Of a stretch of DNA of 64,000 bases, positions 44,247 to 53,160 are shown one piece after another. This DNA is from Patiriisocius sp047731265 (GTDB taxonomy: Bacteria; Bacteroidota; Bacteroidia; Flavobacteriales; Flavobacteriaceae): the NCBI RefSeq assembly GCF_047731265.1, contig NZ_CP159835.1, positions 2,604,001-2,668,000 of the forward strand, read 5' to 3'. How positions within the stretch are numbered: the first letter of the stretch is position 1; each line of letters begins with the position of its first letter. The notes under the pieces were generated by a model, which did not search any database, was not told the origin of the DNA, and saw nothing but the letters and a program-made list of their open reading frames with translations. The translations under genes and the position numbers were made by a program.

Positions 44247-45788
44247 ATGCTCACAAAAGTTTATGGAAGTGCTGTTTTTGGAGTTGAAGCAACTACCATA
44301 ACTGTGGAGGTAAATGTGGATAATGGCGTGGGCTACCATTTAGTGGGATTACCAGATAATGCTATTAAAGAAAGTAATTATCGCATCGCTGCAGCACTAC
44401 AAAACAATGGCTACAAAATTCCTGGTAAAAAACTCATTCTAAATATGTCTCCAGCAGATCTTCGTAAGGAAGGTTCAGCCTATGATATGACTTTAGCCAT
44501 GGGGATTTTAATTGCAACAAGTCAAATCGAAGAAAATAATCCACTCAAAGACTATATAATAATGGGCGAATTATCGCTCGACGGAAACCTCCAACCCATA
44601 AGAGGGGCATTGCCAATTGCTATAAAAGCAAAAGAAGAGGGTTTTAAAGGGTTTATACTTCCGAACAAAAATGCAAAAGAAGCAGCAATTGTAGAAGGAT
44701 TAGAAGTATACGGAGTTGAAAATATCAAAGAAGTAATAGAATTCTTTAATGCTAAAATCCCACTCGAACAAACCATCGTAGACCTTGAAACAGAGTTCTA
44801 CGAACACCTCTCAAATCCTGAGTTTGATTTTGCTGATGTAAAAGGCCAAGAATCTATAAAACGCTGTATGGAAATTGCCGCAGCCGGAGGGCATAACATT
44901 ATATTAATAGGACCGCCAGGTTCCGGAAAAACAATGCTAGCAAAAAGATTGCCCAGCATCCTTCCTCCAATGACCTTACAAGAGTCTTTAGAAACAACTA
45001 AAATTCATAGCGTCGCAGGACGAACCTTGCAAAAATCAGGTATAATGACTGCTAGACCTTTTAGAAGTCCACATCATACTATAAGCGACGTTGCCCTCGT
45101 GGGAGGCGGACAATACCCTCAACCTGGCGAAATCTCATTAGCCCACAATGGCGTATTGTTTTTAGACGAATTACCAGAGTTTAAAAGAGGTGTATTAGAA
45201 GTAATGCGCCAACCCTTAGAAGATAGAGATGTTACTATTTCGAGAGCCCGATTTACAGTAACCTATCCTGCGAGTTTTATGTTGGTCGCAAGTATGAATC
45301 CAAGTCCTAGTGGATATTTTAACGACCCAGACGCACCCGTACAATCTTCTCCACAAGAAATGCAACGCTACCTCAGTAAAGTTTCAGGGCCATTATTAGA
45401 TAGAATAGACATTCACATAGAAGTAACGCCAGTTCCTTTTGAAAAATTAAGCGACGAACGAAAAGGAGAACCAAGTACGACTATTAGAGAACGCGTATCA
45501 GCTGCACGTAAAGTACAAACTGAAAGGTTTGTAGAACTCGACAACGTTCACTACAACGCACAAATGGGTGTAAAACAAATAAGAACTTATTGTAAACTTG
45601 ATGCAGAGTCATTACAACTTTTAAAAAGCGCCATGGAACGACTCAATTTATCAGCAAGAGCTTATGACAGGATCCTGAAAGTAGCCAGAACCATCGCAGA
45701 TCTTGAGGGTAATAAAATTGTGGATGGGAGTCATATTGGCGAAGCGATTCAATATCGATCACTTGATCGCGATGGATGGTTGGGATGA
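44247..45788 (+). CDS. comM: YifB/ComM-family Mg-chelatase-like AAA ATPase
   Basis: A 513-residue protein with the three parts of the family: an N-terminal Lon-protease-like (ChlI) domain (VYGSAVFGVEA ... PGKKLILNMSPADLRKEG), a central AAA+ ATPase with Walker A GPPGSGKTMLAKR and Walker B VLFLDELPEF, and a C-terminal Mg-chelatase-type domain (LNLSARAYDRILKVARTIADL). ComM is established as a hexameric helicase that promotes branch migration during natural transformation. It is a single gene between the protease cluster and a decayed region. The role in this organism is inferred from the family. Confidence 0.93.
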   Translation: MLTKVYGSAVFGVEATTITVEVNVDNGVGYHLVGLPDNAIKESNYRIAAALQNNGYKIPGKKLILNMSPADLRKEGSAYDMTLAMGILIATSQIEENNPLKDYIIMGELSLDGNLQPIRGALPIAIKAKEEGFKGFILPNKNAKEAAIVEGLEVYGVENIKEVIEFFNAKIPLEQTIVDLETEFYEHLSNPEFDFADVKGQESIKRCMEIAAAGGHNIILIGPPGSGKTMLAKRLPSILPPMTLQESLETTKIHSVAGRTLQKSGIMTARPFRSPHHTISDVALVGGGQYPQPGEISLAHNGVLFLDELPEFKRGVLEVMRQPLEDRDVTISRARFTVTYPASFMLVASMNPSPSGYFNDPDAPVQSSPQEMQRYLSKVSGPLLDRIDIHIEVTPVPFEKLSDERKGEPSTTIRERVSAARKVQTERFVELDNVHYNAQMGVKQIRTYCKLDAESLQLLKSAMERLNLSARAYDRILKVARTIADLEGNKIVDGSHIGEAIQYRSLDRDGWLG

Positions 45789-46188
45789 AAGCTAATAAAT
45801 GATAAATGCGAAGCAGAGAAGTAACAATATTTCCATACTTCAGGCACATTAATTTACGGAGCATCCAACAAGAAAGAAACGCGAATTTCTGTCCAACTTC
45901 ACATCACTCTTGGTGCTTAGCCATTTCTTCCTGTTCCATAGGTTGCTAAAAGAGAAATTCCATTGATTTTTTGGTCCAATTTTGTGATTCCAATAATTTT
46001 ATTGAGATCATCTCGATACCGATTCCAAGCGTCATTATTTGCATTGTTTGTATTCGGATTGATACATTTTAATTCTAGGTAGGTAAGAACTATTTATACT
46101 GAACCTATTTTTTTAATTTTAATAGTAACAACATTATTGGAATTCAAAACAGCGATAATAAGCTTGAAGTTTAATGAACAACACAGAA
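45789..46188. other. Non-coding/decayed stretch with a minus-strand ORF tail
   Basis: No intact gene. On the minus strand a frame ending at a TAA (45917-45919) and open to about 46096 reads as a protein tail (…AWNRYRDDLNKIIG … LLATYGTGRNG). It has no start codon in frame and no recognised family, so it may be a gene remnant. The rest is AT-rich without further signals. Confidence 0.4.
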
Positions 46189-46219
46189 TTGAAAGTTCAT
46201 ATGCAATCATTTATGTTTG
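46189..46219 (+). promoter_or_regulatory. Consensus promoter facing the polysaccharide-gene remnants
   Basis: TTG (46189-46191), a 20-base spacer and TATGTTTG (46212-46219) fully match the Bacteroidota promoter pattern. No intact gene follows for about 550 bases; a Wzz-like remnant and the acetyltransferase lie downstream. Confidence 0.5.
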
Positions 46220-46450
46220 TTTATAGAAATCATAGGCTATAATACTATTATAAACAAATCAAAAAAAAATCACGATAATTACTTTTAACTTTATGTATAT
46301 TCCTAAAATATTAATTTATATTGTGTCATGTGGTTAAAAAACTCACCCACTTTTTATTGATTTTTGTTCTTTTTTAAACGGTTTTGATTCAGGATCAGGA
46401 CTTAATAGAGAATTCGGATTTGATTACCCTAGAAATAGACACTCTTGGCG

Positions 46451-46749
46451 ATGACGATATTTAACCTGAATCCAAACTTAAGTGTAAGAAGAATACCTGC
46501 CCCTCGAAAAAGGGTAGAGGTTTATGCCAATATAGCTTTGCTAAAGGAACTAGTAAAAAAACCGAATTAGCCAAAATGGCGCTGAGAAAAGAAACACCAT
46601 TAATTCAAATAATAGACCGTCCTGTTTTGCCATTTGAAAAAGACAAAACAAGTAAAATAGTTGGTCTAATTTTAGGAAGTGTTATTGCTTTATTTTTAAT
46701 CTTATTTTTCTTGATGGTTAAAAACATTTTCAAACAAATAATGTCATAA
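46451..46749 (+). pseudogene. Wzz-like polysaccharide chain-length determinant, C-terminal remnant
   Basis: One frame reads RKRVEVYANIALLKELVK up to about 46560. After a shift in an A run the next frame reads TELAKMALRKETPLIQIID, then RPVLPFEKDK, and a final hydrophobic helix (IVGLILGSVIALFLILFF) before the stop at 46747-46749. The pattern (helical ELAK segment, ETPLIQIIDRPVLP, transmembrane helix) is that of the C-terminal part of Wzz/GNVR chain-length regulators. The N-terminal transmembrane and periplasmic parts are missing. The acetyltransferase starts 28 bases later, as expected for a former polysaccharide operon. Confidence 0.72.
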
Positions 46750-46777
46750 TTCCTAATTTAACTTTAGAATATAGAAA

Positions 46778-47374
46778 ATGATTAAATCGCTTAAAATATA
46801 TGGCTTGTTTGGTTTTATGAGACTTATTAGAGATAAGTTATTCACGATGCTATTTTACCCAAAGGCAAGAATTATTAGATTGCCTGTTTATATCCGAGGT
46901 AAAAAGGGCATTCAAGGAGGAGAAAGTTTAACAACTGGAGTCAATTTAAGAATTGATATTATAAATTCAGAAACCATTACTCCTGTACTCCATATAGGTA
47001 AAAATGTAGAATTTAATGATTATGTACATATAGGTGTTGCTGTAGGTATATCAATAGGCGACAATACGCTTATCGCTTCAAAAGTTTTTATTTCAGATCA
47101 TAATCACGGTTCTTATGCGGGAGAGATTCACAGCCATCCTGACGAAAATCCTATCGACCGCGTTTTGACCTCTAAAAAAGTTACCATTGGTAAAAACGTT
47201 TGGATTGGCGAGTACGTAGCTATTTTACCGGGAATAACTATTGGCGATGGTGCAATTATTGGTGCTATGAGTGTTGTGTCAAGAGATATTCCAGCTTATT
47301 CTATTGCTGTGGGCGCTCCTGCACGGGTTATTAAAAAGTTTGATAAAACTAAATCTGAATGGACATCCATTTAA
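46778..47374 (+). CDS. Left-handed beta-helix (hexapeptide) O-acetyltransferase
   Basis: A 198-residue protein of the LbH/WbbJ-type acyltransferase family. Hexapeptide repeats ([LIV]-G-x4) run from about residue 65 to the end (IGKNVEFNDY, ISIGDNTLIA, VTIGKNVWIG, ITIGDGAIIG). DHNHGSY contains the probable catalytic His, and VGAPARVIKKF is the usual C-terminal acetyl-CoA-binding end. Such enzymes O-acetylate sugars of capsular, O-antigen or exopolysaccharide. It is preceded by the Wzz remnant and followed by degraded sequence, so it may be an orphan of a lost polysaccharide locus. The substrate is unknown. Confidence 0.85.
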   Translation: MIKSLKIYGLFGFMRLIRDKLFTMLFYPKARIIRLPVYIRGKKGIQGGESLTTGVNLRIDIINSETITPVLHIGKNVEFNDYVHIGVAVGISIGDNTLIASKVFISDHNHGSYAGEIHSHPDENPIDRVLTSKKVTIGKNVWIGEYVAILPGITIGDGAIIGAMSVVSRDIPAYSIAVGAPARVIKKFDKTKSEWTSI

Positions 47375-47753
47375 ATTAAACTATGTGTTTATTAGCCACT
47401 ATTGCTTGTGGCTTTTCTATGTTTTTTGATGGCTAGTCATTATTTAAAATTTAATTTAAACGACATTAAAAATTTGAGTTGCCTTTTTTCTTTGATTAAT
47501 GTTTTCCAATTTTCTGCAAGAGCATTTGTTTTAATTTTTATTCCTGTGATGACCTATTTTACGGAAAAAGTTAAAAATATAGATTTAGACTGATGGATAA
47601 CACTACAATAACTTGTTTCTGTTATACTACTTTCAACACCTCTTTTATTTTGGCTAAGTTCTAAATGAGCATATTGAATAGTTGTTGTTTGTGTTCTTAC
47701 CGTGCGCTATTCTAAGCAAAAGCAATTGCGGTAACGGTCTTTATATGAGTGGT
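47375..47753. other. Degraded intergenic stretch
   Basis: No supported gene. A 63-codon frame from a TTG at 47402 encodes hydrophobic residues but matches no family and has no promoter. It may be a membrane-protein remnant. Confidence 0.4.
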
Positions 47754-47990
47754 TTAATTCTTAATTTTTTCTAGTACTAAGTACCATTTTAAGTAGTGAT
47801 GTAAATATTTTGTAGCTACACTATTAAAAGAATATATAAACTTCTTTAATCCCATATCCATATTATTGACATTCTGTACGTGATAAACCTTATCTGCAGC
47901 GTGTTGTCCTTTTGAAGCGCTGAATTTTTTGTGAAGTATCGTGTGTGCTTTTGAAAATGTGTTCGCAGATACAATCGAAATGGAATACAC
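47754..47990 (-). mobile_element. IS1595-family transposase, C-terminal remnant
   Basis: On the minus strand about 78 residues read …SKGQHAADKVYHVQNVNN, then MGLKKFIYSFNSVATKYL and HHYLKWYLVLEKIK. This closely follows the C-terminal end of IS1595-type DDE transposases (Y-H-[VI]-Q-x-VN, LKKxI-x-FNGVATKYL-x-NYL-x-W). The upstream catalytic part and the inverted repeats are not visible, so only a dead fragment remains. It separates the acetyltransferase from the TssO-like gene. Confidence 0.75.
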
Positions 47991-48174
47991 GCATACCGAT
48001 ATAAATTCATCATTAATTCAGATTTCAGCATTCACTAAACTCATGCTTCCACTTTTCAAAAAACTAAACGAGCTTGATTATATAGGTAAGAAAAATGAAT
48101 CTGGTATTTTTGTGAAAGAAGAAGTAGTAGATAAAACCGAAGTAAAAAGCAGACAAAGTTTGTTATTAGACTAA
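47991..48174 (+). pseudogene. Unassigned gene tail next to the IS remnant
   Basis: A plus-strand frame ending at 48174 reads as a helical C-terminus (LIQISAFTKLMLPLFKKLNE, then a charged tail SRQSLLLD). It runs back into the IS1595 fragment and has no start of its own, so it looks like the end of a gene cut by the insertion. The family is not recognised. Because the next gene resembles tssO, it could be the end of another type VI secretion gene; that is a guess. Confidence 0.35.
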
Positions 48175-48269
48175 GAAAGCAATATTAAATAAAAAACTTA
48201 AAAATTAATATCAAGAGGAAACCAAAGAACAGCAAAGACAGACAAACGGGCTTTTTTAAATTTTTAGGA

Positions 48270-48710
48270 TTGTTTCTTTTAACCGCAGGAATGATTGTGG
48301 CAGCGGTTTATTTTAATTTCAAAGTGCCGTCAACCGAAAATGATTTTTTGAGACACCAAACAAAAGTAGTAAAAGAGGAAATGGCTTTTCAAAATAATTT
48401 TTATGAAGACATTTCTAAAGTGAAATCGATGATGGATTCATTGGATAATCCAGGAGCACAAATAGATTGCGAATCTAAACTCATTGGCAGCAAATTGGTA
48501 GATATGCAAACATCACTACCTACAAAGGATTCTACGTATTTGTATGAAATGTATACCTATATCGTAAAAATATATGTAGGAATGCTAGATCAAAAACAAA
48601 AGCTGCGTTCTCTAATTGACGCAGAAGGCACTATAGAGGAATACAAGGAAGCACTCACAATCTGTCGGAAGGATTTAAAACAAGCTGAACGCGAATTGAG
48701 AATCAAATAA
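48270..48710 (+). CDS. tssO: TssO-like protein of the Bacteroidota type VI secretion system
   Basis: A 146-residue frame when begun at TTG 48270. The frame is open back to 48189 and reads KRKPKNSKDRQTGFFKFLG before it, so the real protein is probably about 20-27 residues longer with a non-ATG or lost start. One transmembrane helix (LFLLTAGMIVAAVYF) is followed by a periplasmic helical part with NFKVPSTENDFLRHQ, MMDSLDNPGAQIDCE, TKDSTYLYEMY and IEEYKEALTICRKDLKQAER. This matches my recollection of TssO, a membrane component specific to T6SS subtype iii. No other T6SS gene is intact nearby, so it is an orphan and may not function. Confidence 0.55.
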   Translation: MFLLTAGMIVAAVYFNFKVPSTENDFLRHQTKVVKEEMAFQNNFYEDISKVKSMMDSLDNPGAQIDCESKLIGSKLVDMQTSLPTKDSTYLYEMYTYIVKIYVGMLDQKQKLRSLIDAEGTIEEYKEALTICRKDLKQAERELRIK

Positions 48711-48734
48711 ATAGCACTTAATATAGCCTCAAGA

Positions 48735-48761
48735 CCCACAGTACAGCCGTGGGGTTTTTTT
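48735..48761 (+). terminator. Terminator after the TssO-like gene
   Basis: A stem of at least 5 bp (CCCAC / GTGGG) with a 9-base loop and a run of seven T residues. Confidence 0.75.
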
Positions 48762-48843
48762 AAAATTGTTTCATTTAACAATATTTTAAGGGAATTAAAA
48801 TACACTAGAACTATTTTTAACGTTGTAAAAAAAATCAAAATCA

Positions 48844-51711
48844 ATGAAAAAAATTCAATTAAAAATGTCTTTGCTTTTTGCACTGGCGGTAATCGTATGC
48901 TTTACCTCGTGTAAAGAAAATTCAGAAACAAGCTCAGTTGAGAGTGCAAAACTTTCAGTAGACTTCGAGAAATACACGATGGATAATGGTCTAGAGGTCA
49001 TTTTACACCAAGACAAAAGCGATCCAATCGTATCTCTGGCTATACAGTATGGTGTAGGGTCTAACCGTGAAAAAACTGGACGTACTGGTTTTGCCCATTT
49101 ATTTGAACACATGTTGTTTCAAGAATCTGAAAATGTGCCTCAAGACCAATTCTTTAAAAACATTCAAGATGCTGGAGGAACATTAAATGGGGGAACTTGG
49201 AAAGATGGAACTATTTATTATGAGATTGTTCCAAACAATGCATTAGAAAAAATACTTTGGATGGAAAGTGACCGCATGGGATTTCTAATCAATACTGTTA
49301 CCGAAGCCGCCTTCTATAATCAGCAAGAAGTAGTACAAAATGAAAAACGCCAACGAGTAGATAACAATCCTTACGGGCACACTAGTTGGGTGATAGATAA
49401 GAACTTGTACCCAGAAGGGCATCCTTACAACTGGCAGGTTATTGGAGAATTGGTAGATCTTCAAAACGCAACGGTAGAAGATGTAAAAGAGTTTTACGAT
49501 AAATTTTATGGACCAAATAATGCAACTTTAGTGCTTGCAGGTGATTTTGAAAATGAAGAAGCAAAAGCATTAATTGAAAAATACTTTGGTGAAATAAAAA
49601 GACGTCAAGAAGTAGAACGCCTTGCGCCGCAACCAGTTACATTGGCTGAAACTAAGAGACTATATCACGAAGATAATTTTGCAAAAGCACCGCAATTAAA
49701 TATGGTATGGCCTACAATAGAGCAGTACACGCCAGATGCCTATGCGTTAGATTTTTTAGCCGAATTATTCTCACAAGGTAAAAAAGCTCCATTATATAAA
49801 GTGTTGACTAAAGAGAAAGAAATAAGCTCTCGTGCTTTTGCATTTAATGCCTCGGATGAGTTGGCTGGAGCATTTAGAATTAGCGTGACTGCAAACGAAG
49901 GAGTAGATCTTGATGATGTAGAAGCAGGAATCAACGAAGCGTTTGCAAGATTCGAAAAAGATGAAATTACAGATCAAGATGTAGAGCGAATTAAAGCTGG
50001 TTTAGAAACAGGTTTTTACAACGGTATAAGCAGTGTTCTTGGAAAGTCTTTTCAATTGGCTAGCTATAATGAGTTTACTGGAGATCCTGGTTTTATAGAG
50101 GATGATATCGAAAATATCAAAAAAGTAACAAAAGCAGATGTGCTTCGTGTTTACGATACCTATATCAAAGGAAAGAACTATGTGATGACCAGTTTTGTGC
50201 CAAAAGGCCAAATCGAGTTAATTACAGAGAACTCTATAAAAGCGCCTGTTGTTGAAGAAGAAATCACAGAGAATATTGCTAAAGAATTAGCAGATGCTGC
50301 AAGTGAGATAGCTAAAACACCCTCAAAATTTGATCGTTCGGTCGCTCCAAGTACAGGTGATTCACCTGCCTTAAAAATTCCAAACTCTTGGACTGCAGAT
50401 TTAAGCAATGGTATGGAAGTTTATGGAATAGAACAAAATGAGATTCCAACAGTAAACTTTAGTATTGTAATGCGTGGAGGACATTTATTGGATGACAAAA
50501 ATAATAACGGGGTTGCAAATTTAATGACTGACATCATGATGGAAGGCACCGCAAACAAAACCCCACAAGAGCTAGAAGAGGCTATCGAATTACTCGGTGC
50601 ATCTGTTAATATGTATACTACCAGAGAGAGTATCGTTATTCAAGGAAATACATTGACAAGAAACTTCGGGAAAACAATGGACCTTATTGAGGAAGTCTTG
50701 TTAGAACCACGCTTTGATATAGAAGAGTTTGGTAGAATAAAAACCAAAACTATAAACGATATTAAGCGTTCTGCTGCGAACCCAAACAGTGTGGCTAGTA
50801 ACGTGTATAATAAGTTGTTGTATGGTGAAGACCACATTTTTGCATACCCAACAAGTGGTACGGTTGCTTCTGTAGAAGGGATTAGTATGGAGGATTTAAA
50901 AGAGTATTATGACAGTAACTTCTCACCTTCGGTTAGTAAGTTTCATATCGTAGGAAAAATTGATAAGACTGCCGTTTTAAAAGAGCTTAAAGATTTAGAA
51001 GCTAATTGGAAAGCAAAAGAAGTAACTATTCCTGAATACGCAATCACAGATAACCGCGATAAGTCATCACTGTATTTTGTTGATATTCCAGATGCGAAGC
51101 AATCGGTTATAAACATTGGATATATTGGGATGGCTCGTACAGATAAAGATTTTTACCCTGCTGAAGTAATGAACTACAAATTAGGAGGTTCTTTTAGTGG
51201 TAATGTAAACTTGATTTTACGCGAAGAAAAAGGATATACCTACGGAGCTCGAACTAACTTTAGCGGTACTAAAATTCCTGGAACGTTTACGGCTTCTTCA
51301 AGTGTTCGAACGAATACCACCGGTGAATCTGTCCAAATATTCAAGGAACAAATAGAAAAGTATAAAGAAGGTATTTCTCAAGAAGATTTAGATTTTACAA
51401 AAAATGCTTTGATAAAGTCAAACGCGCGTCGTTTTGAAACGCAAAGTTCTTTATTAGGTATGTTGCAAGAACGCAGCGCTTATGATTTACCAGCAAATTA
51501 TATCGAAAATGAAGAGGCAATTGTAAAGGTGATGACTTTAGAAGAGCACAAAGCATTGGCCAATAAATATTTAGATGGATCACGTATGGCGTATTTAGTG
51601 GTGGGAGATGCGGCAACGCAATATGAACAATTTAAAGAAATGGGTTTTGACGAAGTAAAATTGTTAGATACTGAAGGCGAAGAAGTAAAATTAGATGATG
51701 TGAAAATGTAA
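48844..51711 (+). CDS. M16-family (pitrilysin-like) zinc metalloprotease, lipoprotein
   Basis: A 955-residue protein with a lipoprotein signal (VCFTSCKEN). It has two M16 halves. The N-terminal half (about 45-460) has the inverted zinc motif HLFEH (His85, Glu88, His89) and the distal Glu in EVVQNEKRQ. The C-terminal half (about 505-930) lacks a zinc motif and is the usual inactive partner domain, with GSFSGNVNLILREEKGYTYGA. Both halves on one chain give the clamshell chamber of two-domain M16 enzymes, which degrade peptides. It stands alone between two terminators and is probably periplasm-facing. The substrate is unknown. Confidence 0.94.
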   Translation: MKKIQLKMSLLFALAVIVCFTSCKENSETSSVESAKLSVDFEKYTMDNGLEVILHQDKSDPIVSLAIQYGVGSNREKTGRTGFAHLFEHMLFQESENVPQDQFFKNIQDAGGTLNGGTWKDGTIYYEIVPNNALEKILWMESDRMGFLINTVTEAAFYNQQEVVQNEKRQRVDNNPYGHTSWVIDKNLYPEGHPYNWQVIGELVDLQNATVEDVKEFYDKFYGPNNATLVLAGDFENEEAKALIEKYFGEIKRRQEVERLAPQPVTLAETKRLYHEDNFAKAPQLNMVWPTIEQYTPDAYALDFLAELFSQGKKAPLYKVLTKEKEISSRAFAFNASDELAGAFRISVTANEGVDLDDVEAGINEAFARFEKDEITDQDVERIKAGLETGFYNGISSVLGKSFQLASYNEFTGDPGFIEDDIENIKKVTKADVLRVYDTYIKGKNYVMTSFVPKGQIELITENSIKAPVVEEEITENIAKELADAASEIAKTPSKFDRSVAPSTGDSPALKIPNSWTADLSNGMEVYGIEQNEIPTVNFSIVMRGGHLLDDKNNNGVANLMTDIMMEGTANKTPQELEEAIELLGASVNMYTTRESIVIQGNTLTRNFGKTMDLIEEVLLEPRFDIEEFGRIKTKTINDIKRSAANPNSVASNVYNKLLYGEDHIFAYPTSGTVASVEGISMEDLKEYYDSNFSPSVSKFHIVGKIDKTAVLKELKDLEANWKAKEVTIPEYAITDNRDKSSLYFVDIPDAKQSVINIGYIGMARTDKDFYPAEVMNYKLGGSFSGNVNLILREEKGYTYGARTNFSGTKIPGTFTASSSVRTNTTGESVQIFKEQIEKYKEGISQEDLDFTKNALIKSNARRFETQSSLLGMLQERSAYDLPANYIENEEAIVKVMTLEEHKALANKYLDGSRMAYLVVGDAATQYEQFKEMGFDEVKLLDTEGEEVKLDDVKM

Positions 51712-51734
51712 TTTCAGATTTTATACTGAATTTT

Positions 51735-51764
51735 AAAAGACTACTCGAAAGGGTAGTCTTTTTT
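51735..51764 (+). terminator. Terminator after the M16 protease gene
   Basis: A 10-bp perfect stem (AAAAGACTAC / GTAGTCTTTT) with an 8-base loop and a T tract. Confidence 0.9.
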
Positions 51765-51922
51765 GTTTGGAAACTATAAAAAAACCAGATGTAGAGGTTT
51801 TTAGGGTTTCATATATTGAAATTCAAGAAACCAAATTTTTCTTTAGGGATTATTATACCTCCTAGGCTTGCTAAGAGGTAGTTTATTCTTGTATTTTAGT
51901 TGAATAATTTATTTACAAATTT

Positions 51923-53053
51923 ATGGACAGAATTATTTTGCTAATTTTATCAGTACTCTTGTTCTCTTGTAAAAAAGGTAATATAACTGAAATTTCAGAA
52001 GCCAAACCTTCAAATACAATTTCCGAAGCAAAACCTGAAATCTTCGAAAGTCCAAATTTCACGATAACCGAAGCAAATAAACTATTAGAACTCCCACTAC
52101 ATTGCGTTACCACACAATACCCAAACAAACTTGGGCAAACAATAGGAGGCAAAGAGGATCTCTCGGAACCAAAAGCATTACATCCCATTTTTTATGGCTG
52201 TTTTGATTGGCACAGTGCCGTTCACGGGTATTGGTCAATGGTGACGCTGTTGGATAAATTTCCCACAATGGAAAGGGCAGAAGAGGCCATTGCTATATTA
52301 GAAGCTAAGATTACTAAAAAGAATGTAGCTCAAGAGCTTATGTATTTCAGCAAACCACTCAATAAAAGTTACGAACGTACCTATGGGTGGGCTTGGTTGC
52401 TAAAACTTGCGGAGGCACTCAATACCTGGGACCATCCAAAAGCAAAACAATTAGAAGGAAATTTAGCGCCACTAACCCAGAAAATTATAGCAAACTATGA
52501 AGTGTTCTTGCCAAAGTTAGTTTATCCAATTAGAGTGGGAGAACATACCAATACGGCGTTCGGTTTGGCATTTGCTTTTGATTACGCAATAACAGTGAAC
52601 GATACTAATTTTGCCCAAGCTATAAAAAAGAGAGCCAAAGAATTCTATCTAGAAGATTATGGGTGCCCGATAAAATGGGAGCCTAGCGGCTATGATTTCT
52701 TATCTCCCTGTCTAGAAGAACTAGATATTATGAGAAGAGTCTTGTCTAAGGCTGATTTTAAAAGATGGCTCGCTAGCTTTATGCCTGAATTAATAGATAA
52801 AAATTATACACTCGATGTTGCTAAAGTGAGCGATCGTAGCGATGGTAAGTTAGTGCATCTTGACGGTCTTAACTTTAGTCGCGCTTGGGTTTTATATGGT
52901 CTGGCAAGTACATATCCAGAATACAGTCACCTAAATAATATTGCCAACGAACATCTTAAATATTCATATCCAAACCTCGTTGGCGATAGTTATGAAGGAG
53001 GTCATTGGCTAGGAAGTTTTGCTATTTATGCACTTTCTCAAAACAAGCAGTAA
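51923..53053 (+). CDS. DUF2891-domain lipoprotein
   Basis: A 376-residue protein with a short lipoprotein signal (SVLLFSCKKG). Nearly all of the mature protein matches DUF2891 (PF11199): HPIFYGCFDWHSAVHGYW near the start, YGWAWLLKLAEAL in the middle, REHT-like GEHTNTAFGLAFA, DFLSPCLEELDIMRRV, and SYEGGHWLGSFAIYAL at the end. The repeated aromatic/Asp/His blocks suggest an (alpha/alpha) toroid, as in enzymes acting on sugars, but no activity is established. Spacing of 107 bases to the transporter gene leaves operon membership unclear. Confidence 0.88.
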   Translation: MDRIILLILSVLLFSCKKGNITEISEAKPSNTISEAKPEIFESPNFTITEANKLLELPLHCVTTQYPNKLGQTIGGKEDLSEPKALHPIFYGCFDWHSAVHGYWSMVTLLDKFPTMERAEEAIAILEAKITKKNVAQELMYFSKPLNKSYERTYGWAWLLKLAEALNTWDHPKAKQLEGNLAPLTQKIIANYEVFLPKLVYPIRVGEHTNTAFGLAFAFDYAITVNDTNFAQAIKKRAKEFYLEDYGCPIKWEPSGYDFLSPCLEELDIMRRVLSKADFKRWLASFMPELIDKNYTLDVAKVSDRSDGKLVHLDGLNFSRAWVLYGLASTYPEYSHLNNIANEHLKYSYPNLVGDSYEGGHWLGSFAIYALSQNKQ

Positions 53054-53160
53054 ATTGAAAATTTAAACCATAGGGTCCAGCAAAGTGTTCTCTCCCTTGA
53101 GGGTGGGGCTAGAGGGGATGTTCAGTTAAAGTGTAAATAAAACCAATAAATAAAATAATC

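Noticed and set aside
47402..47593. Small hydrophobic protein of 63 residues
   Set aside because: TTG start, no promoter, no family and a location in degraded sequence; kept only as part of the gap description.
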